Source: Altererythrobacter sp. (GTDB taxonomy: Bacteria; Pseudomonadota; Alphaproteobacteria; Sphingomonadales; Sphingomonadaceae). From it: DNA of 64,000 bases. This document shows, piece by piece, positions 27,264-37,600 of the stretch. The number at the start of each line of letters is the position of its first letter. The stretch's first letter is position 1. The notes beneath the pieces were generated by a model. It was given only the letters and a program-made list of their open reading frames with translations. It was not told where the DNA came from and did not search any database. The stretch spans positions 310,001-374,000 of the forward strand of contig JAEULJ010000001.1 in NCBI GenBank assembly GCA_016793865.1. Direction: 5' to 3'. Both the position numbers and the translations under genes were made by a program.

Positions 27264-27689
27264 TCAGCCCCGCTTGCGGGCCGCGGGGCCAAGCGGCAGC
27301 TCCGGCTCTCCGGTCGCTTCCGGCGCGGCGGAAGCGCGATCAGGCTCGGCCGCTTCGGCCGATGCGGGCGCGATCGGCTCCATCAGCGGCGCTGCCGATG
27401 CGTCCATGCCCGCCGCCGTTCCTTCGTCCGTCCCAGCGGTCATGCCCTCGGCATCGGGATGCTCGGCCATGATGCGCGCATTGCGTTCACGCCACTCCTT
27501 CTCGATCTCGGCCAGTTCCGCCTCGCGGATCATGGTCTCCACCCCGGAACGGAAATGGTTCGACATGCGGCGCACCTTGCCGATCCACTTGCCCGCCGTG
27601 CGAAGCGCCAGCGGCAGATCCTTGGGCCCGATCACCAACAGCGCCACCACCGCCACCAGCAGCAGTTCGGACGGAGCGATATCGAACAT
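27264..27689 (-). CDS. tatB: Twin-arginine translocase subunit TatB
   Basis: 141 aa. N-terminal MFDIAPSELLLVAVVALLVIG helix with the conserved Glu, the Pro-containing hinge GPKDLP, an amphipathic helix to about residue 70 and a Pro/Ala/Glu-rich disordered tail. Partner of TatC in substrate recognition. Follows tatA by 27 bp. Confidence 0.93.
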   Translation of the reverse strand: MFDIAPSELLLVAVVALLVIGPKDLPLALRTAGKWIGKVRRMSNHFRSGVETMIREAELAEIEKEWRERNARIMAEHPDAEGMTAGTDEGTAAGMDASAAPLMEPIAPASAEAAEPDRASAAPEATGEPELPLGPAARKRG

Positions 27690-27716
27690 CTTGAGCCGCC
27701 GCGCGCGAGCGCAGGA

Positions 27717-27974
27717 TCAGAGCGAGCGGTCAGCGCGCCCGGCCGGCTGGGCGTCCGGCTGCGGATCCTGGGCTGCCTCGCCCGCAGGCTTGGCCTCGTG
27801 CGAAGGGCCGGAGATGCGGCGGGACTTTTCCTCGTCCTCGTCCTTCATGCCCTGCTTGAAGCTTTTGAGGCCCTTGCCGAACTCGCCCATGATGTCCGCC
27901 ACGCGGCCACGCCCGAACAGGACCAGCACGATCACCAGCACCACCAGCCAGTGCCAGAGCGAAAAGGAACCCAT
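27717..27974 (-). CDS. tatA: Twin-arginine translocase subunit TatA
   Basis: 85 aa. N-terminal helix [20 protein letters not shown], amphipathic helix [15 protein letters not shown] and a charged tail. TatA oligomers form the translocation path. ATG 27974 is preceded by GAGGAG; a longer frame adds nine residues without a ribosome site. First gene of tatABC, 49 bp past scpB. Confidence 0.93.
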   Translation of the reverse strand: MGSFSLWHWLVVLVIVLVLFGRGRVADIMGEFGKGLKSFKQGMKDEDEEKSRRISGPSHEAKPAGEAAQDPQPDAQPAGRADRSL

Positions 27975-28023
27975 CGGACATCTCCTCGACGCGGGGCGCA
28001 CCGCGCCGCCGCCGTTCAGGCGC

Positions 28024-28641
28024 TCAATCTAGGGCACGCTCGTCAGGATTGCCAGCCTGCTCCGACGCGGCGGCCGGCAGCTCGTCATCGCCCGCTTCGT
28101 CGATCCGGTCCAGAAGGCCGGCGGCGCGCAGTTCGGCAATGCCCGGCAGATCCTTGCGGCTCGCCAGGCCGAAGTGATCGAGGAATGCCGGCGTGGTTGC
28201 GTAAATGGTCGGCCGACCCGGCACCTCGCGCCGACCCGCGATCGCGATCCACCCCGCCTCCATCAGCACGTCGAGCGTGCCGGCGGAGGTCTGCACGCCC
28301 CGGATCGCCTCGATCTCGGCGCGGCTGACCGGCTCGTGATAGGCCACGATCGCCAGCACCTCGGTGGCGGCGCGGCTCAGGCGGCGGGTCTGCTCGCGCT
28401 CGCGGCGCAGGAGATGGGCGAGATCGGGCGCGGTCTCGAAATGCCAGCGCCCGCCGCGCTCCACCAGCCGCACGCCGCGCGTGTCGTAATCGGCCCGCAA
28501 CCCGGCGAGCGCGGCAGCGACCTCGCGCATGTCCGCCCCGCCGAGCATCTCGCCCAGCGCCCGCACGTCGAGCGGCTCCTCGGCGGCGAAAAGCGCCGCC
28601 TCGAGCGCGCGGGCCATCGGGTCGGGCGCGCTATCCATCAT
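28024..28641 (-). CDS. scpB: Segregation and condensation protein ScpB
   Basis: 205 aa. Two winged-helix domains; binds ScpA and through it SMC to condense and segregate the chromosome. Typical text includes [21 protein letters not shown] and [14 protein letters not shown]. Its ATG overlaps the scpA stop (ATGA). A highly acidic tail ends it. Confidence 0.92.
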   Translation of the reverse strand: MMDSAPDPMARALEAALFAAEEPLDVRALGEMLGGADMREVAAALAGLRADYDTRGVRLVERGGRWHFETAPDLAHLLRREREQTRRLSRAATEVLAIVAYHEPVSRAEIEAIRGVQTSAGTLDVLMEAGWIAIAGRREVPGRPTIYATTPAFLDHFGLASRKDLPGIAELRAAGLLDRIDEAGDDELPAAASEQAGNPDERALD

Positions 28642-29438
28642 CCTGCACGGCGCAGACGAAGCGCCCCGAATATCTCGTCCTGCGCCAGTTCCGCACGGCC
28701 CAGCCGGGCGAGTTCCAGCGCGGCGACGAAACTCGAGGCGAGCGCGCTGCGGCGAAGCTGCGGATCGGCATGGGGTGGGAGGAAGTCTTCCAGCCGCATC
28801 CAGTCCATTGCCACGCCCAGCATCGCGGAGACGCGCGCCAAGGCGCTCTCGAGTGTCATGACCGGCCGCTCACGCACCATATGGACCACCGGCGCGGTTC
28901 GCGCGCGCACCCGGCCATAAGCCTCGATCAAGGCGAACTGGTCGCAGCGCCACCGTGTCCGGGTGGCGATGGCCAGCCCCTCCGGCGCACCACGAGGGAA
29001 GACGTCACGCCCCAGCCGGTCGCGGGCCATCAGCCGCGCCGCCGCCTCGCGCATGGCGCCCAGCCTCGCCAGCCGGATCTGGAGGCGCAGCGCCAGCTCC
29101 TGCGCGCTCGGCTCCTCCTGCGCCTCACGCGGCAGCAGCAGCGCGGATTTGAGATAGGCCAGCCAGGCCGCCATCACCAGATAATCGGCGGCCAGTTCCA
29201 GCTTTACCGCCTCGGCCCGCTCGATATAGGTTAGATACTGGTCCACCAGCGCCAGGATCGAGATCGCGCGCAGATCGACCTTCTGCCGTCGCGCCAGCTC
29301 GAGCAGCAGGTCGAGCGGCCCCTCCCAGCCGTCGATGGTGAGATAGAGCGCGCCGTCATCGGCCGGACCCGGCGCGGCGATCCCGTCCCAATCGTCGTCC
29401 TGGGAAGTTGCCTCGGCGAAGAGCAGGCCATCCTGCAT
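28638..29438 (-). CDS. scpA: Segregation and condensation protein ScpA
   Basis: Kleisin subunit of the SMC-ScpAB condensin, 266 aa. Contains the kleisin region DGWEGPLDLLLELARRQKVDL and the C-terminal winged helix. I choose ATG 29438, which shares one base with the nagZ stop (TGATG); a GTG one codon earlier is possible. Order nagZ-scpA-scpB is typical for alphaproteobacteria. Confidence 0.92.
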   Translation of the reverse strand: MQDGLLFAEATSQDDDWDGIAAPGPADDGALYLTIDGWEGPLDLLLELARRQKVDLRAISILALVDQYLTYIERAEAVKLELAADYLVMAAWLAYLKSALLLPREAQEEPSAQELALRLQIRLARLGAMREAAARLMARDRLGRDVFPRGAPEGLAIATRTRWRCDQFALIEAYGRVRARTAPVVHMVRERPVMTLESALARVSAMLGVAMDWMRLEDFLPPHADPQLRRSALASSFVAALELARLGRAELAQDEIFGALRLRRAG

Positions 29439-30457
29439 CACGCCACCGCACTCGCCACCGCCAGCAGTGCATCACGCTTTGCGAGAAGCTCTGCCAGCTC
29501 CACGCTATCGGCAGGCGCGGCCATCGCGGCGTGAACCGCGTCGAGCCGCTGCCGCGCCGCCGGAGTCAGCGCACCGCAACGCGCGGCGATCGCCTGCATC
29601 TCGTCCATCTTCGCCCAGCAGTTGAGCACCACGTCGCAACCGGCGGCCAGGGCCCGCTCGGCCCGTTCCGGAACGGTTCCGGCGAGCGCCTCCATGTCGA
29701 TGTCATCGGTCAGCAGCAGCCCGCCGAAGCCGATCCGCCCGCGGATGATTTCGCCGATCACCGTGGGCGAGACGGTCGCGGGATTGTCCGCATCCCAGGC
29801 GGTGAACAACAGATGGCCGGTCATCCCCAGCGGCGCGGCGGAAAGCGTGCGGAAGGGCTCGAGATCGCGCTCCAGCTCGGCTGCGGAGACGGTGACGGTG
29901 GGCATTTCCTTGTGCGTATCGGCCGTGGAGCGGCCGTGGCCGGGCATATGCTTGATGCAGCCCACCACCCCGGCGGCGGCGAGCCCGTCGAGGATCGCGC
30001 GGCCGAGCGCCGCCACCTGCATCGGCTCGGTTCCCAGCGCCCGATCGCCGATCACGTCATGCGCGCCGGGCTGCGGCAGGTCGAGCGGCGGGTGGTAATC
30101 GACGGTGATGCCCATTTCGGCCAGTTCGCGCCCGATCAGCTCCGCTCCGGTGCGGGCAGCCTCGATCGCGGTGATCGGCGCGATGTCGTAAAGCGCCGCA
30201 TAGGCCGCGCCCGGCGGATGATCGAGCCACACCGGCGGCTTCATCCGGCGCACGCGCCCGCCTTCCTGGTCGATGCTGACGATCAGCCGCTCGCGGCCGT
30301 GGATCGCGCGAAGATCGTCGGTGAGGGCACGGAGCTGCTCGCGGCTCTCGCAATTGCGGCCGAACAGAATGTAGCCGACCGGGTCGGCCTCGGCGAAGAA
30401 CGCGCGCTCATTGGCGCTGAGCGTGGTGCCGGCCAGACCGAAGATCGCGGGCGTCAT
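29438..30457 (-). CDS. nagZ: Beta-N-acetylhexosaminidase, GH3
   Basis: Cytosolic GH3 enzyme of peptidoglycan recycling that removes GlcNAc from anhydromuropeptides. 339 aa. The diagnostic KHMPGHGRSTADTHKEMP (near residue 169) supplies the general acid His, and the nucleophile Asp lies in LLLTDDIDMEA. NagZ products can induce AmpC-type beta-lactamases where AmpR exists. Same-strand block with argS, the SPOR protein and scpAB. Confidence 0.95.
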   Translation of the reverse strand: MTPAIFGLAGTTLSANERAFFAEADPVGYILFGRNCESREQLRALTDDLRAIHGRERLIVSIDQEGGRVRRMKPPVWLDHPPGAAYAALYDIAPITAIEAARTGAELIGRELAEMGITVDYHPPLDLPQPGAHDVIGDRALGTEPMQVAALGRAILDGLAAAGVVGCIKHMPGHGRSTADTHKEMPTVTVSAAELERDLEPFRTLSAAPLGMTGHLLFTAWDADNPATVSPTVIGEIIRGRIGFGGLLLTDDIDMEALAGTVPERAERALAAGCDVVLNCWAKMDEMQAIAARCGALTPAARQRLDAVHAAMAAPADSVELAELLAKRDALLAVASAVA

Positions 30458-30542
30458 CGGGCGGGTTTCGCAGGGGTGGCGTTCACGGGCAAGCAGCGGC
30501 GGCGCGGCGACGGTGGAAAGCGCCCACCGGCCCGCACACCGC

Positions 30543-31304
30543 TCACTTCACCTGACAGGCGACCCCGGCGGTCTTGAGGCGATCGCAAAGCGACTTCGCG
30601 CCGGCCTTGTCACCGCCAACGGCCTGGAGCCGATAGACCGTCCCGATGTCCGCCCGGCCCGCCACGATCCGGTGGGACACGCCCGACAGCGCCTCTGTCT
30701 GTCCGACCAGCCGCCGCCAGCCAGCCTCGGCGTCGGCGCGGCTCGAATAGGCGCCGACCTGAACGGCGGTTCCAGCCGGAAGGCCCGGCTCCGCAGCAGG
30801 CGCGGGTTTCGCGGGCGCTGTGGGCGGCGGCGCGGCGGCGGCGTCGGGCGCCGAAGTCGCCGCCGGGGACGGTGCCGGCACGTCGGATACGGGCGCGGCG
30901 GGGGCGAGACGGGCCTCCACCTCCTTGCCGGCTCCCACGGCATAGCTGGTATCGCCGGTGCCGGCGAAGGTCTTTCCCCCCGGACTGGCGGGACGCTCCT
31001 TGTAGGGCGTGCCCGGCGCCTCGATGGTGGAACCGTCCGGCACCGGCCCTTCGCTCAGGCCCCGGTTGGCGAAGAACCATACACCGCCCACCAGGATCAC
31101 GAGCGCCACCAGCATGATGAGGCCGAGCCCGATGAGCCGGCCGGTATCGTAAGTGGCGGGCTCCTCGCCCTCGTCGTCGGATTCAAGCCAGGGGAGGCGC
31201 TCGTCGGGAGTGTCGAAAGCCAGCTCGCGCTCCGCCGGGGCCTCCGACGAGCCGAGCCAGCCGTCCTCGCCTCCGTAGCCGCCGGGCCGCGTGGCCATGC
31301 TCAC
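30543..31304 (-). CDS. SPOR-domain membrane protein
   Basis: 253 aa: an acidic cytosolic N-terminus (1-55), one transmembrane helix (about 57-78), a Pro/Ala-rich periplasmic linker and a C-terminal SPOR domain (about 174-253) that binds denuded glycan at the division septum. Likely a divisome or cell-wall accessory protein. Its ATG overlaps the argS stop, so it is coupled to argS, a common alphaproteobacterial arrangement. Confidence 0.88.
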   Translation of the reverse strand: MSMATRPGGYGGEDGWLGSSEAPAERELAFDTPDERLPWLESDDEGEEPATYDTGRLIGLGLIMLVALVILVGGVWFFANRGLSEGPVPDGSTIEAPGTPYKERPASPGGKTFAGTGDTSYAVGAGKEVEARLAPAAPVSDVPAPSPAATSAPDAAAAPPPTAPAKPAPAAEPGLPAGTAVQVGAYSSRADAEAGWRRLVGQTEALSGVSHRIVAGRADIGTVYRLQAVGGDKAGAKSLCDRLKTAGVACQVK

Positions 31305-33040
31305 ATCTCCTCCACCGCCTCTACGCCCAGAATCGCCAGGCCGTTGCGGATCACTTGCCCGATCTGGACCGCCAGGAACAGCCGCGCCCCGGTCAGATCC
31401 GCATCATCGAGCTGGATGATCCGCAGCCGGGGATCGTCATTACCGGCATTCCAGAAGCTGTGAAAGGCTGCGGCGAGATCGAACAGGTAGAATGCGATGC
31501 GATGCGGCTCGCGCGCGCCAGCGGCACCCTCCACAACGCGGGGGAACTGCGCCGCCTCGCGGACCAGGGCCAGTTCGGGCGCGCCCAGCCGATCGAGATG
31601 GACGTCCGAAGGCGCCACGCCAGCCTTGCGCAGCGTCGAATGGATGCGGGCATGGGCATATTGCACGTAAAAGACGGGGTTGTCCTTCGATGCTTCCACC
31701 ACCTTGGCGAAATCGAAGTCCATCTGCGCATCGGGCTTGCGGGTCAGCATGGTGAAGCGGACCACGTCCCTTCCCACCTCCTCAACCACATCGGCCAGGG
31801 TGACGAAGCTGCCCGAACGCTTGGACATCTTCACCGGCTCGCCGGCGCGGAGCAGGCGGACCATCTGAACCAGCTTGACGTCGAAGGGCACCGCGCGCCC
31901 GGCCCCCTGCGTGAGCGCGGCGACGGCGGCCTTGATGCGCTTCACCGTCCCGGCATGATCCGCGCCCCAGATGTCGATCAGCGCATCGGCGCTTTCGGCC
32001 TTCTGGAAATGATAGGCGAGGTCCGCGCCGAAATAGGTCCAGCTCCCATCGGACTTGCGGATCGGGCGGTCCTGATCGTCGCCGAAGCGGGTGGAGCGGA
32101 ACAGCGGCAGCGAGACCGGTTCCCAATCCTCCGGCGGGGCCTTGCCCTTGGGCGCCTCAAGCACGCCATCATAGACGAGATCGCGAGCGCGCAGCCAGGC
32201 TTCGGCCTCGGCCGGCTTTCCGGCAGCCTGGAGCTCGGCTTCGGAGGCAAATACATCGTGCCGGATACCGAGCAGCGCGAGATCGGCCCGAATGCGATCC
32301 ATCATCGCCGCCACGGCGCGCGTCTTGAAAAGCACCAGCCATTCGGCCTCGGACGCGGCGGCGTAACGGTCGCCATGCTCGGCGGCCAGCGCCTCGCCCA
32401 CCGGGACCAGATAATCGCCGGGATAGAGGCCCTCGGGGATCGCGCCGACATCCTCGCCCAGCGCCTCGCGGTAGCGCAGGTGCGCCGAACGGGCGAGCGT
32501 GTCGACCTGGCCGCCGGCGTCGTTGACGTAGTATTCGCGCGTCACCCGGTGACCGGCGAACTCCAGCAGGCCCGCCAGCGCATCGCCCACCACCGCGCCG
32601 CGGCAATGGCCCATGTGCATCGGCCCGGTGGGATTGGCGGAGACATATTCGACATTGACGCGCCGCCCCTCGCCCATGGCCGAGCGCCCATAGCCGGGGC
32701 CGAGCGCGGCGATCGCCGACAGCTCGCGGCGCCAGACGGCATCGGAGAGGCGCATATTGATGAAGCCGGGCCCCGCTATGCCCGCCTCGATCACGTCGGG
32801 ATCGGCGGCGAGATGCTCCACGATCCTCTCGGCCAGGACGCGCGGCTGGGTGGCCGCCGCCTTCGCCAGAACCATCGCCGCATTGGTGGCCAGATCGCCG
32901 TGCGAAGCGTCGCGCGGCGGCTCTACCGCCACGCCATCGCGCGGCGTGTGCGGCGGCAGCGCGCCCTCGCGCTCGAGCGCGTCGAGCACCGCGCCGATGC
33001 GGGCGGCGAAGGCGGCGTGGAGGGTGCTGGAATCGGTCAT
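31301..33040 (-). CDS. argS: Arginyl-tRNA synthetase
   Basis: Class I synthetase, 579 aa. The HIGH motif appears as HMGH (142-145) in [11 protein letters not shown] and KMSKR near residue 403 ([13 protein letters not shown]). N-terminal Add-1 and C-terminal DALR anticodon-binding regions are both present. ATG 33040 is used; the frame extends ten codons upstream without a better start. Confidence 0.96.
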   Translation of the reverse strand: MTDSSTLHAAFAARIGAVLDALEREGALPPHTPRDGVAVEPPRDASHGDLATNAAMVLAKAAATQPRVLAERIVEHLAADPDVIEAGIAGPGFINMRLSDAVWRRELSAIAALGPGYGRSAMGEGRRVNVEYVSANPTGPMHMGHCRGAVVGDALAGLLEFAGHRVTREYYVNDAGGQVDTLARSAHLRYREALGEDVGAIPEGLYPGDYLVPVGEALAAEHGDRYAAASEAEWLVLFKTRAVAAMMDRIRADLALLGIRHDVFASEAELQAAGKPAEAEAWLRARDLVYDGVLEAPKGKAPPEDWEPVSLPLFRSTRFGDDQDRPIRKSDGSWTYFGADLAYHFQKAESADALIDIWGADHAGTVKRIKAAVAALTQGAGRAVPFDVKLVQMVRLLRAGEPVKMSKRSGSFVTLADVVEEVGRDVVRFTMLTRKPDAQMDFDFAKVVEASKDNPVFYVQYAHARIHSTLRKAGVAPSDVHLDRLGAPELALVREAAQFPRVVEGAAGAREPHRIAFYLFDLAAAFHSFWNAGNDDPRLRIIQLDDADLTGARLFLAVQIGQVIRNGLAILGVEAVEEM

Positions 33041-33098
33041 GGATGGTCGCGCGGTTGGTACGAAAGACAAGGCGCCAGACGGCAGGTGCCGCCCGCGA

Positions 33099-33770
33099 TC
33101 AGCGGGTCGCGTTATAGGCCAGCTGGGCCTGCGTCAGATTGAAGCCGACCAGCAGCTCGAAGCTGGCGCGCTGCAAGGCGGCGCGCACGGCGGGATCGGC
33201 CAGGGGATCGAGCGCCGCATCGGGATCGCCCGCCTTGCGCCGCCGCGTGATCTGCTGACGGATCTCCTCGGGCAGGGTGGCCTCGGCGGCATCGACGAAT
33301 GCCCCCGCCTTGGCAGTGCCGCGCCCGCGCTCCTGCCCGTCGGCGAAAGCGATGGTGACGGTGCCGACCTGCTTGGTCACCACCGCGCTGCCGCCGCGCA
33401 GCACGGTGACGAAATAGGGAAGGCTTACTTCGCGCGCGCCGCGGGCATCCGCACGCCGGGCGAAGACGTCGAAGCTCGCTTCGGAATATACCTTCTCGGC
33501 TCTGTCATTGCAGGTCGAGCGCAGATTGGTCATCGCGGCGGTCACGTCGATATCCGCGGCCGACCGTTGCCCGCCTTCGCGGAACAGGGTTACGTCACCC
33601 GTGTAATCGGGAATGCCCACGGCGGGGCACTTGGTCGTCAGAGCAGTGATGCCGACCCCTTGGCCGACCACCAGATCGCCCTCCTTGGCGCAGGCGGTCA
33701 GCGCCAGCGCGCCGCCCACCAGCGTGACCAGCGGCACCAGCCGGACAGGGCGAAGCAAAGCTTGAAACAT
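33099..33770 (-). CDS. Exported lipoprotein, unknown function
   Basis: 223 aa from ATG 33770. Signal sequence with lipobox LTAC and lipidated Cys27. The rest is an unrecognised, mostly soluble domain with one conserved-looking Cys pair (TTKCPAVG and STCNDRA), possibly a disulfide. Divergent from ispH with about 80 bp between. A longer start 11 codons upstream is less likely because it dilutes the signal peptide. Confidence 0.78.
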   Translation of the reverse strand: MFQALLRPVRLVPLVTLVGGALALTACAKEGDLVVGQGVGITALTTKCPAVGIPDYTGDVTLFREGGQRSAADIDVTAAMTNLRSTCNDRAEKVYSEASFDVFARRADARGAREVSLPYFVTVLRGGSAVVTKQVGTVTIAFADGQERGRGTAKAGAFVDAAEATLPEEIRQQITRRRKAGDPDAALDPLADPAVRAALQRASFELLVGFNLTQAQLAYNATR

Positions 33771-33849
33771 GGTGTGCGCGTCCTTGAGCGTGCGGGCCAG
33801 CAAAAGCGCGCCCTAGCTTGGCGCGGCAGCAAGCGCTAGGGCTCCCGGC

Positions 33850-34827
33850 ATGAACGCGCCCTTTCGCACAGCCGCCCCCGATGTAGGCGCCCGGCCACCC
33901 CTCAAGGTGCTGATCGCCGCGCCGCGCGGCTTTTGCGCCGGGGTCGATCGCGCGATCGAGATCGTGGAGCGTGCGCTCGAAAAATACGGCGCACCCGTCT
34001 ATGTCCGGCACGAAATCGTCCACAACCGCTACGTGGTGGATGGGTTGAGAGCCAAGGGCGCGGTGTTCGTGGAGGAGCTGGAAGAGGTGCCGGGCGATGC
34101 ACCGGTGGTGTTCAGCGCTCACGGCGTCCCCAAGACGGTGCCGCAGGAGGCGGAGCGGCGCAATCTTCTCTATGTCGATGCCACCTGCCCGCTGGTCAGC
34201 AAGGTCCACCGCCAGGCCGAACGCCAGATCGAGAAGGGCCAGCACATCGTCTTCATCGGCCACGCCGGCCATCCCGAGGTGATCGGCACCATGGGCCAGG
34301 TGCCCGACGGCCGGATCACCCTGGTCGAAGCGGTGGCGGACGTGGCCGCGCTCCCCTTCGGCCCGGACGACGACCTCTCGTTCCTCAGCCAGACCACACT
34401 GTCGGTGGACGATACCCGCGAAATCGTGGCCGCGCTGAAGGCGCGGTTTCCGAGGATCGTGGGCCCCAAGGCGGAGGATATCTGCTACGCCACCTCCAAC
34501 CGCCAGGCAGCGGTCAAGCGGATCGCCCCGGCCAGCGACCTGGTGCTGGTGATCGGCGCGCCCAACTCCTCCAATTCGCTGCGGCTGGTGGAAGTGGCCG
34601 AGCGGCTCGGCACCAGCGCGCGGCTGATCCAGCGCGCCGACGAGATCGACCGGGCCTGGCTCGATGGGGTGGGCACGCTCGGCCTGACGGCGGGCGCCTC
34701 CGCGCCCGAAGCGCTGGTGCGCGAGGTGATCGCCCGGCTCGCCCAATGGCGCGAGATCGACGAGGAGCCTGTCGTCGAGACCGAGGAGAAGATGGTGTTC
34801 AAGCTGCCCCGTCAGCTCGCCGACTGA
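33850..34827 (+). CDS. ispH: 4-hydroxy-3-methylbut-2-enyl diphosphate reductase
   Basis: Last step of the MEP isoprenoid pathway, converting HMBPP to IPP and DMAPP with a 4Fe-4S cluster. 325 aa. The three cluster Cys are C29 (GFCAGVDRA), C113 ([10 protein letters not shown]) and C212 ([10 protein letters not shown]); the catalytic Glu region follows HGVPK. thrB starts at the base after the stop, so the pair is co-transcribed. Confidence 0.96.
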   Translation: MNAPFRTAAPDVGARPPLKVLIAAPRGFCAGVDRAIEIVERALEKYGAPVYVRHEIVHNRYVVDGLRAKGAVFVEELEEVPGDAPVVFSAHGVPKTVPQEAERRNLLYVDATCPLVSKVHRQAERQIEKGQHIVFIGHAGHPEVIGTMGQVPDGRITLVEAVADVAALPFGPDDDLSFLSQTTLSVDDTREIVAALKARFPRIVGPKAEDICYATSNRQAAVKRIAPASDLVLVIGAPNSSNSLRLVEVAERLGTSARLIQRADEIDRAWLDGVGTLGLTAGASAPEALVREVIARLAQWREIDEEPVVETEEKMVFKLPRQLAD

Positions 34828-35805
34828 ATGGCCGTCTACACCGCCCTGGGCGCGGAATCCCTCGCCGAGCTGATCGCCGCCTACGATGTCGGCGAGCTCG
34901 TCTCTGCCAAGGGGATCGCGGAAGGGGTCTCCAACAGCAACTGGCTGATCGAGACACGCGGGCGCGATGGCGCGGGGGCGCGCTTCATCCTCACCATGTA
35001 CGAGCGCCGCATCGACACCGCCGAACTGCCGTTCTTCCTCGACCTGCTCGACCATCTCGCCGCGAAAGGCTGCGCGGTACCGGCCACCATTCACGACCGT
35101 TCCGGCGACTCGCTGCGCGATGTGGCAGGCAAGGCGGTCGCGCTGATCGCATTCCTGCCCGGCGTTTCGCCCTCGGTACCCACGCCGGATCAGGCGCGCG
35201 CGGTGGGCGAGGCACTGGCGCGGGTGCATCTGGCCGCTCGCGACTTCCCCGGGCAGAGACGCGACCGGCTCGACCCGGCGGCCAATCTCGCGGCGCTCGA
35301 GCGCTGCGGCGCCGATCGCCTGGCCGCAATCGACCCCGCGCTGCCCGAGGCGCTTGCCCTGGCGCGGGACATCACCCCCCGCTGGCCGGTGGAGCTGCCG
35401 CGGTCGATCATCCATTCCGACCTGTTTCCCGACAACGTGCTGATGCTGGGGAAGCGGGTCACGGGGCTGATCGATTTCTACTTCGCCTGCGAGGGGATGA
35501 TGGCCTACGATCTCGCCGTCACTCATGCCGCCTGGGCGTTCCGGGACGGCGGGGCGACGTTCTCGCCGGGTATCGGCGCGGCGCTGGTCTCCGGGTACGA
35601 GGCGGTCCGCCAGCTCGAGCCGGAGGAACGCGCCGCCCTGCCGGTGCTGGCGCAGGGTGCCTGCCTGCGGTTCACCGCCAGCCGCGCGGAAGACTGGCTG
35701 GATACGCCCGCGCAGGCGCAGGTCTCCCGCAAGGATCCGATGGATTTCCTGCGCCGGTGGCAATTCTACCGCGCAAATGGCGCCGCGGCCTTTGCGGACG
35801 GGTGA
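34828..35805 (+). CDS. thrB: Homoserine kinase (APH-fold type)
   Basis: Phosphorylates homoserine in threonine synthesis. 325 aa of the aminoglycoside phosphotransferase-like class rather than the GHMP class. Catalytic loop [13 protein letters not shown] near residue 196 and metal-binding [17 protein letters not shown]. The ATG directly abuts the ispH TGA. ispH-thrB-rnhA order is conserved in many alphaproteobacteria. Confidence 0.94.
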   Translation: MAVYTALGAESLAELIAAYDVGELVSAKGIAEGVSNSNWLIETRGRDGAGARFILTMYERRIDTAELPFFLDLLDHLAAKGCAVPATIHDRSGDSLRDVAGKAVALIAFLPGVSPSVPTPDQARAVGEALARVHLAARDFPGQRRDRLDPAANLAALERCGADRLAAIDPALPEALALARDITPRWPVELPRSIIHSDLFPDNVLMLGKRVTGLIDFYFACEGMMAYDLAVTHAAWAFRDGGATFSPGIGAALVSGYEAVRQLEPEERAALPVLAQGACLRFTASRAEDWLDTPAQAQVSRKDPMDFLRRWQFYRANGAAAFADG

Positions 35806-35827
35806 CCCTGCGCTAGCGGCGGGGGCG

Positions 35828-36271
35828 ATGAAACGGGTCGAGATTTTCACCGACGGCGCCTGCAAGGGCAATCCCGGTCCCGGTGGCTGGGGCGCCTTGT
35901 TGCGCCTGGGCCAGCACGAGAAGGAGCTGTCCGGTGGTGAGCCGCACACCACCAACAACCGCATGGAGATGACCGCGGCGATCCGCGCGCTGGAAGCGCT
36001 GGTCGAGCCCTGTGCCGTGGAACTTCACACCGACAGCCGCTATCTCATCGACGGCATTACCAAGTGGATCGACGGCTGGCAGAAACGCGGCTGGCTCACG
36101 GCAGCGCGCAAGCCGGTGCTCAATGCCGATCTCTGGCGCGAGCTTATCGCCCAGACCGCCCGCCACACCGTGCGCTGGCATTGGGTGCGGGGCCATAGCG
36201 GGCACCCGGAGAACGAGCGCGTGGACCGCCTCGCGAGCGATGCGGCGGAGGCAGCGGCCGGGCGCCGTTGA
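35828..36271 (+). CDS. rnhA: Ribonuclease HI
   Basis: Degrades RNA in RNA-DNA hybrids. 147 aa. The catalytic DEDD carboxylates are D9 ([12 protein letters not shown]), E47 (NNRMEM), D69 (LHTDSRY) and D133 (ERVDRLA). ATG 35828 follows GGCGGGGGCG. Its TGA abuts the stop of the oppositely oriented next gene. Confidence 0.96.
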   Translation: MKRVEIFTDGACKGNPGPGGWGALLRLGQHEKELSGGEPHTTNNRMEMTAAIRALEALVEPCAVELHTDSRYLIDGITKWIDGWQKRGWLTAARKPVLNADLWRELIAQTARHTVRWHWVRGHSGHPENERVDRLASDAAEAAAGRR

Positions 36272-36448
36272 TCAGCTCTCGTCGACGGTATCCGCCTCGG
36301 GGCCGTTCTTCTTGATCGATTCGATGGCGTTCTGCGCGCTGGCCTTGGAGCTGTAGCCCTCGGTCCAGAACATGACTTCGGAATTATACATGAAGTAGGC
36401 GACATACTCGCCGCCCTTGTTCCGCTTGATCTTGAAGTGATGCGCCAT
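36272..36448 (-). CDS. Small YegP-like (DUF1508) protein
   Basis: 58 aa: MAHHFKIKRNKGGEYVAYF, then FWTEGYSSKASAQNAIES. This is the single-repeat form of the YegP/DUF1508 fold, in which the WTEGY and A-x-NAIES elements are typical; function is unknown. GGAGG lies 6 bp before the ATG. The stop codon abuts the rnhA stop, giving TGATCA across both gene ends. Confidence 0.85.
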   Translation of the reverse strand: MAHHFKIKRNKGGEYVAYFMYNSEVMFWTEGYSSKASAQNAIESIKKNGPEADTVDES

Positions 36449-36505
36449 TCGCGGCCTCCGTTAGCGATGATCCGAGGACGATCCTAACAAATATCAGCGG
36501 CGGTG

Positions 36506-37600
36506 CTAGAGCAGGCGATCCGGGCGGTACAACTGCTCGTCGAGAGAGCGCGTCATCACGTCGCGCTCCAGGCGCAGCAGGTTCCCGGCGGTCAGCCGCG
36601 CGGCGGCGGGCGCCGTCTGGATACCGTAGCCGCCCTGTCCCGCGAACCACACGAAACCCTCGGCGCGGGGGTCCGGCCCGTAAACCGGCAGGCGATCCGG
36701 GGCAAAGCTCCTGAGACCCGCCCAACGGCGCTCGACCGCCTCGACCCGCCAGTCCACCACCCTGCCGAAACGATCGATGGCTTCGGCGACCGCCAGCTCC
36801 TCCGCCGCTGCGTCGCAGGGCTCGCTAGGCGTCTCGTCGTGCGGGCTGAGCCACAGCCGCCCCGCCTCGGGCTTGAAATAGAACTGTCCCGCGATGTCGA
36901 GCACCAGCGGCAGATCGGCCGGCGGCGCTGGATCGGTGCGAAGCTGCGCGACCGTGCGATGCAACGGCTGGATGCCGAGCGGGGCGAGGCCGGCGAGCGC
37001 GGCGACGCGGTCGGCCCAGGCGCCCGCGGCATCGACGAGCGTCGCGGCGGCGAATTCACGCCCGTCGGCGCAAGCGATGCGCCAGCATCCGCGCTGGCGA
37101 GCGAGCGCCGTCACCTGCGCGCGGGTCTCCAGCGTGACACCCCTCTGCCTGCCCAGGGCGAGGTAATGCTGGTGCAGGCCGGCCACGTCGATATCGGCGC
37201 AGGCGGGCTCCCATACCGCGCCGGTCCACTCCGGACGCAGGCCGGGGATGATGGCCGCCAGCGCGTCGCGTTCCAGCCGCTCGATCGTGGCGCCGGTACG
37301 CCCGAACCGCGCCATGAAACCGTCCAGCGCCGGGTGCTCGCTTTCCCGGCCGATGTAGAGCGCGCCGCGTTTCGCCAGGAAGCCGTGCTCGCGCAGATAG
37401 GAGCCCGAGGCGAGCGTGAGCGGCACTATCTCCGGACCGCCGTAGCATTCCTCCCAGAATGCGGCTGATCGGCCGGTGGCGTGATAGCCCGGTGCGTCCT
37501 CCGCCTCGAGCAAGAGCACGGAGGCATGGCCGGCCAGCTCGGCCGCCAGGCTGGCGCCGGCGATCCCGGCGCCCACAATGGCGAAATCCCAGGTGCTCAT
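36506..37600 (-). CDS. FAD-dependent oxidoreductase, DadA/glycine-oxidase-like
   Basis: 364 aa. N-terminal Rossmann motif IVGAGIAGASLAAEL (8-22) and a second FAD contact in DAAGAWADRVA; the C-terminal GQGGYGIQTAPAAARL is typical of the DAO family. Likely oxidises an amino acid or 2-hydroxy acid; the substrate is not deducible. Its start overlaps the stop of the upstream hydrolase (ATGA), so the two are coupled. Confidence 0.87.
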   Translation of the reverse strand: MSTWDFAIVGAGIAGASLAAELAGHASVLLLEAEDAPGYHATGRSAAFWEECYGGPEIVPLTLASGSYLREHGFLAKRGALYIGRESEHPALDGFMARFGRTGATIERLERDALAAIIPGLRPEWTGAVWEPACADIDVAGLHQHYLALGRQRGVTLETRAQVTALARQRGCWRIACADGREFAAATLVDAAGAWADRVAALAGLAPLGIQPLHRTVAQLRTDPAPPADLPLVLDIAGQFYFKPEAGRLWLSPHDETPSEPCDAAAEELAVAEAIDRFGRVVDWRVEAVERRWAGLRSFAPDRLPVYGPDPRAEGFVWFAGQGGYGIQTAPAAARLTAGNLLRLERDVMTRSLDEQLYRPDRLL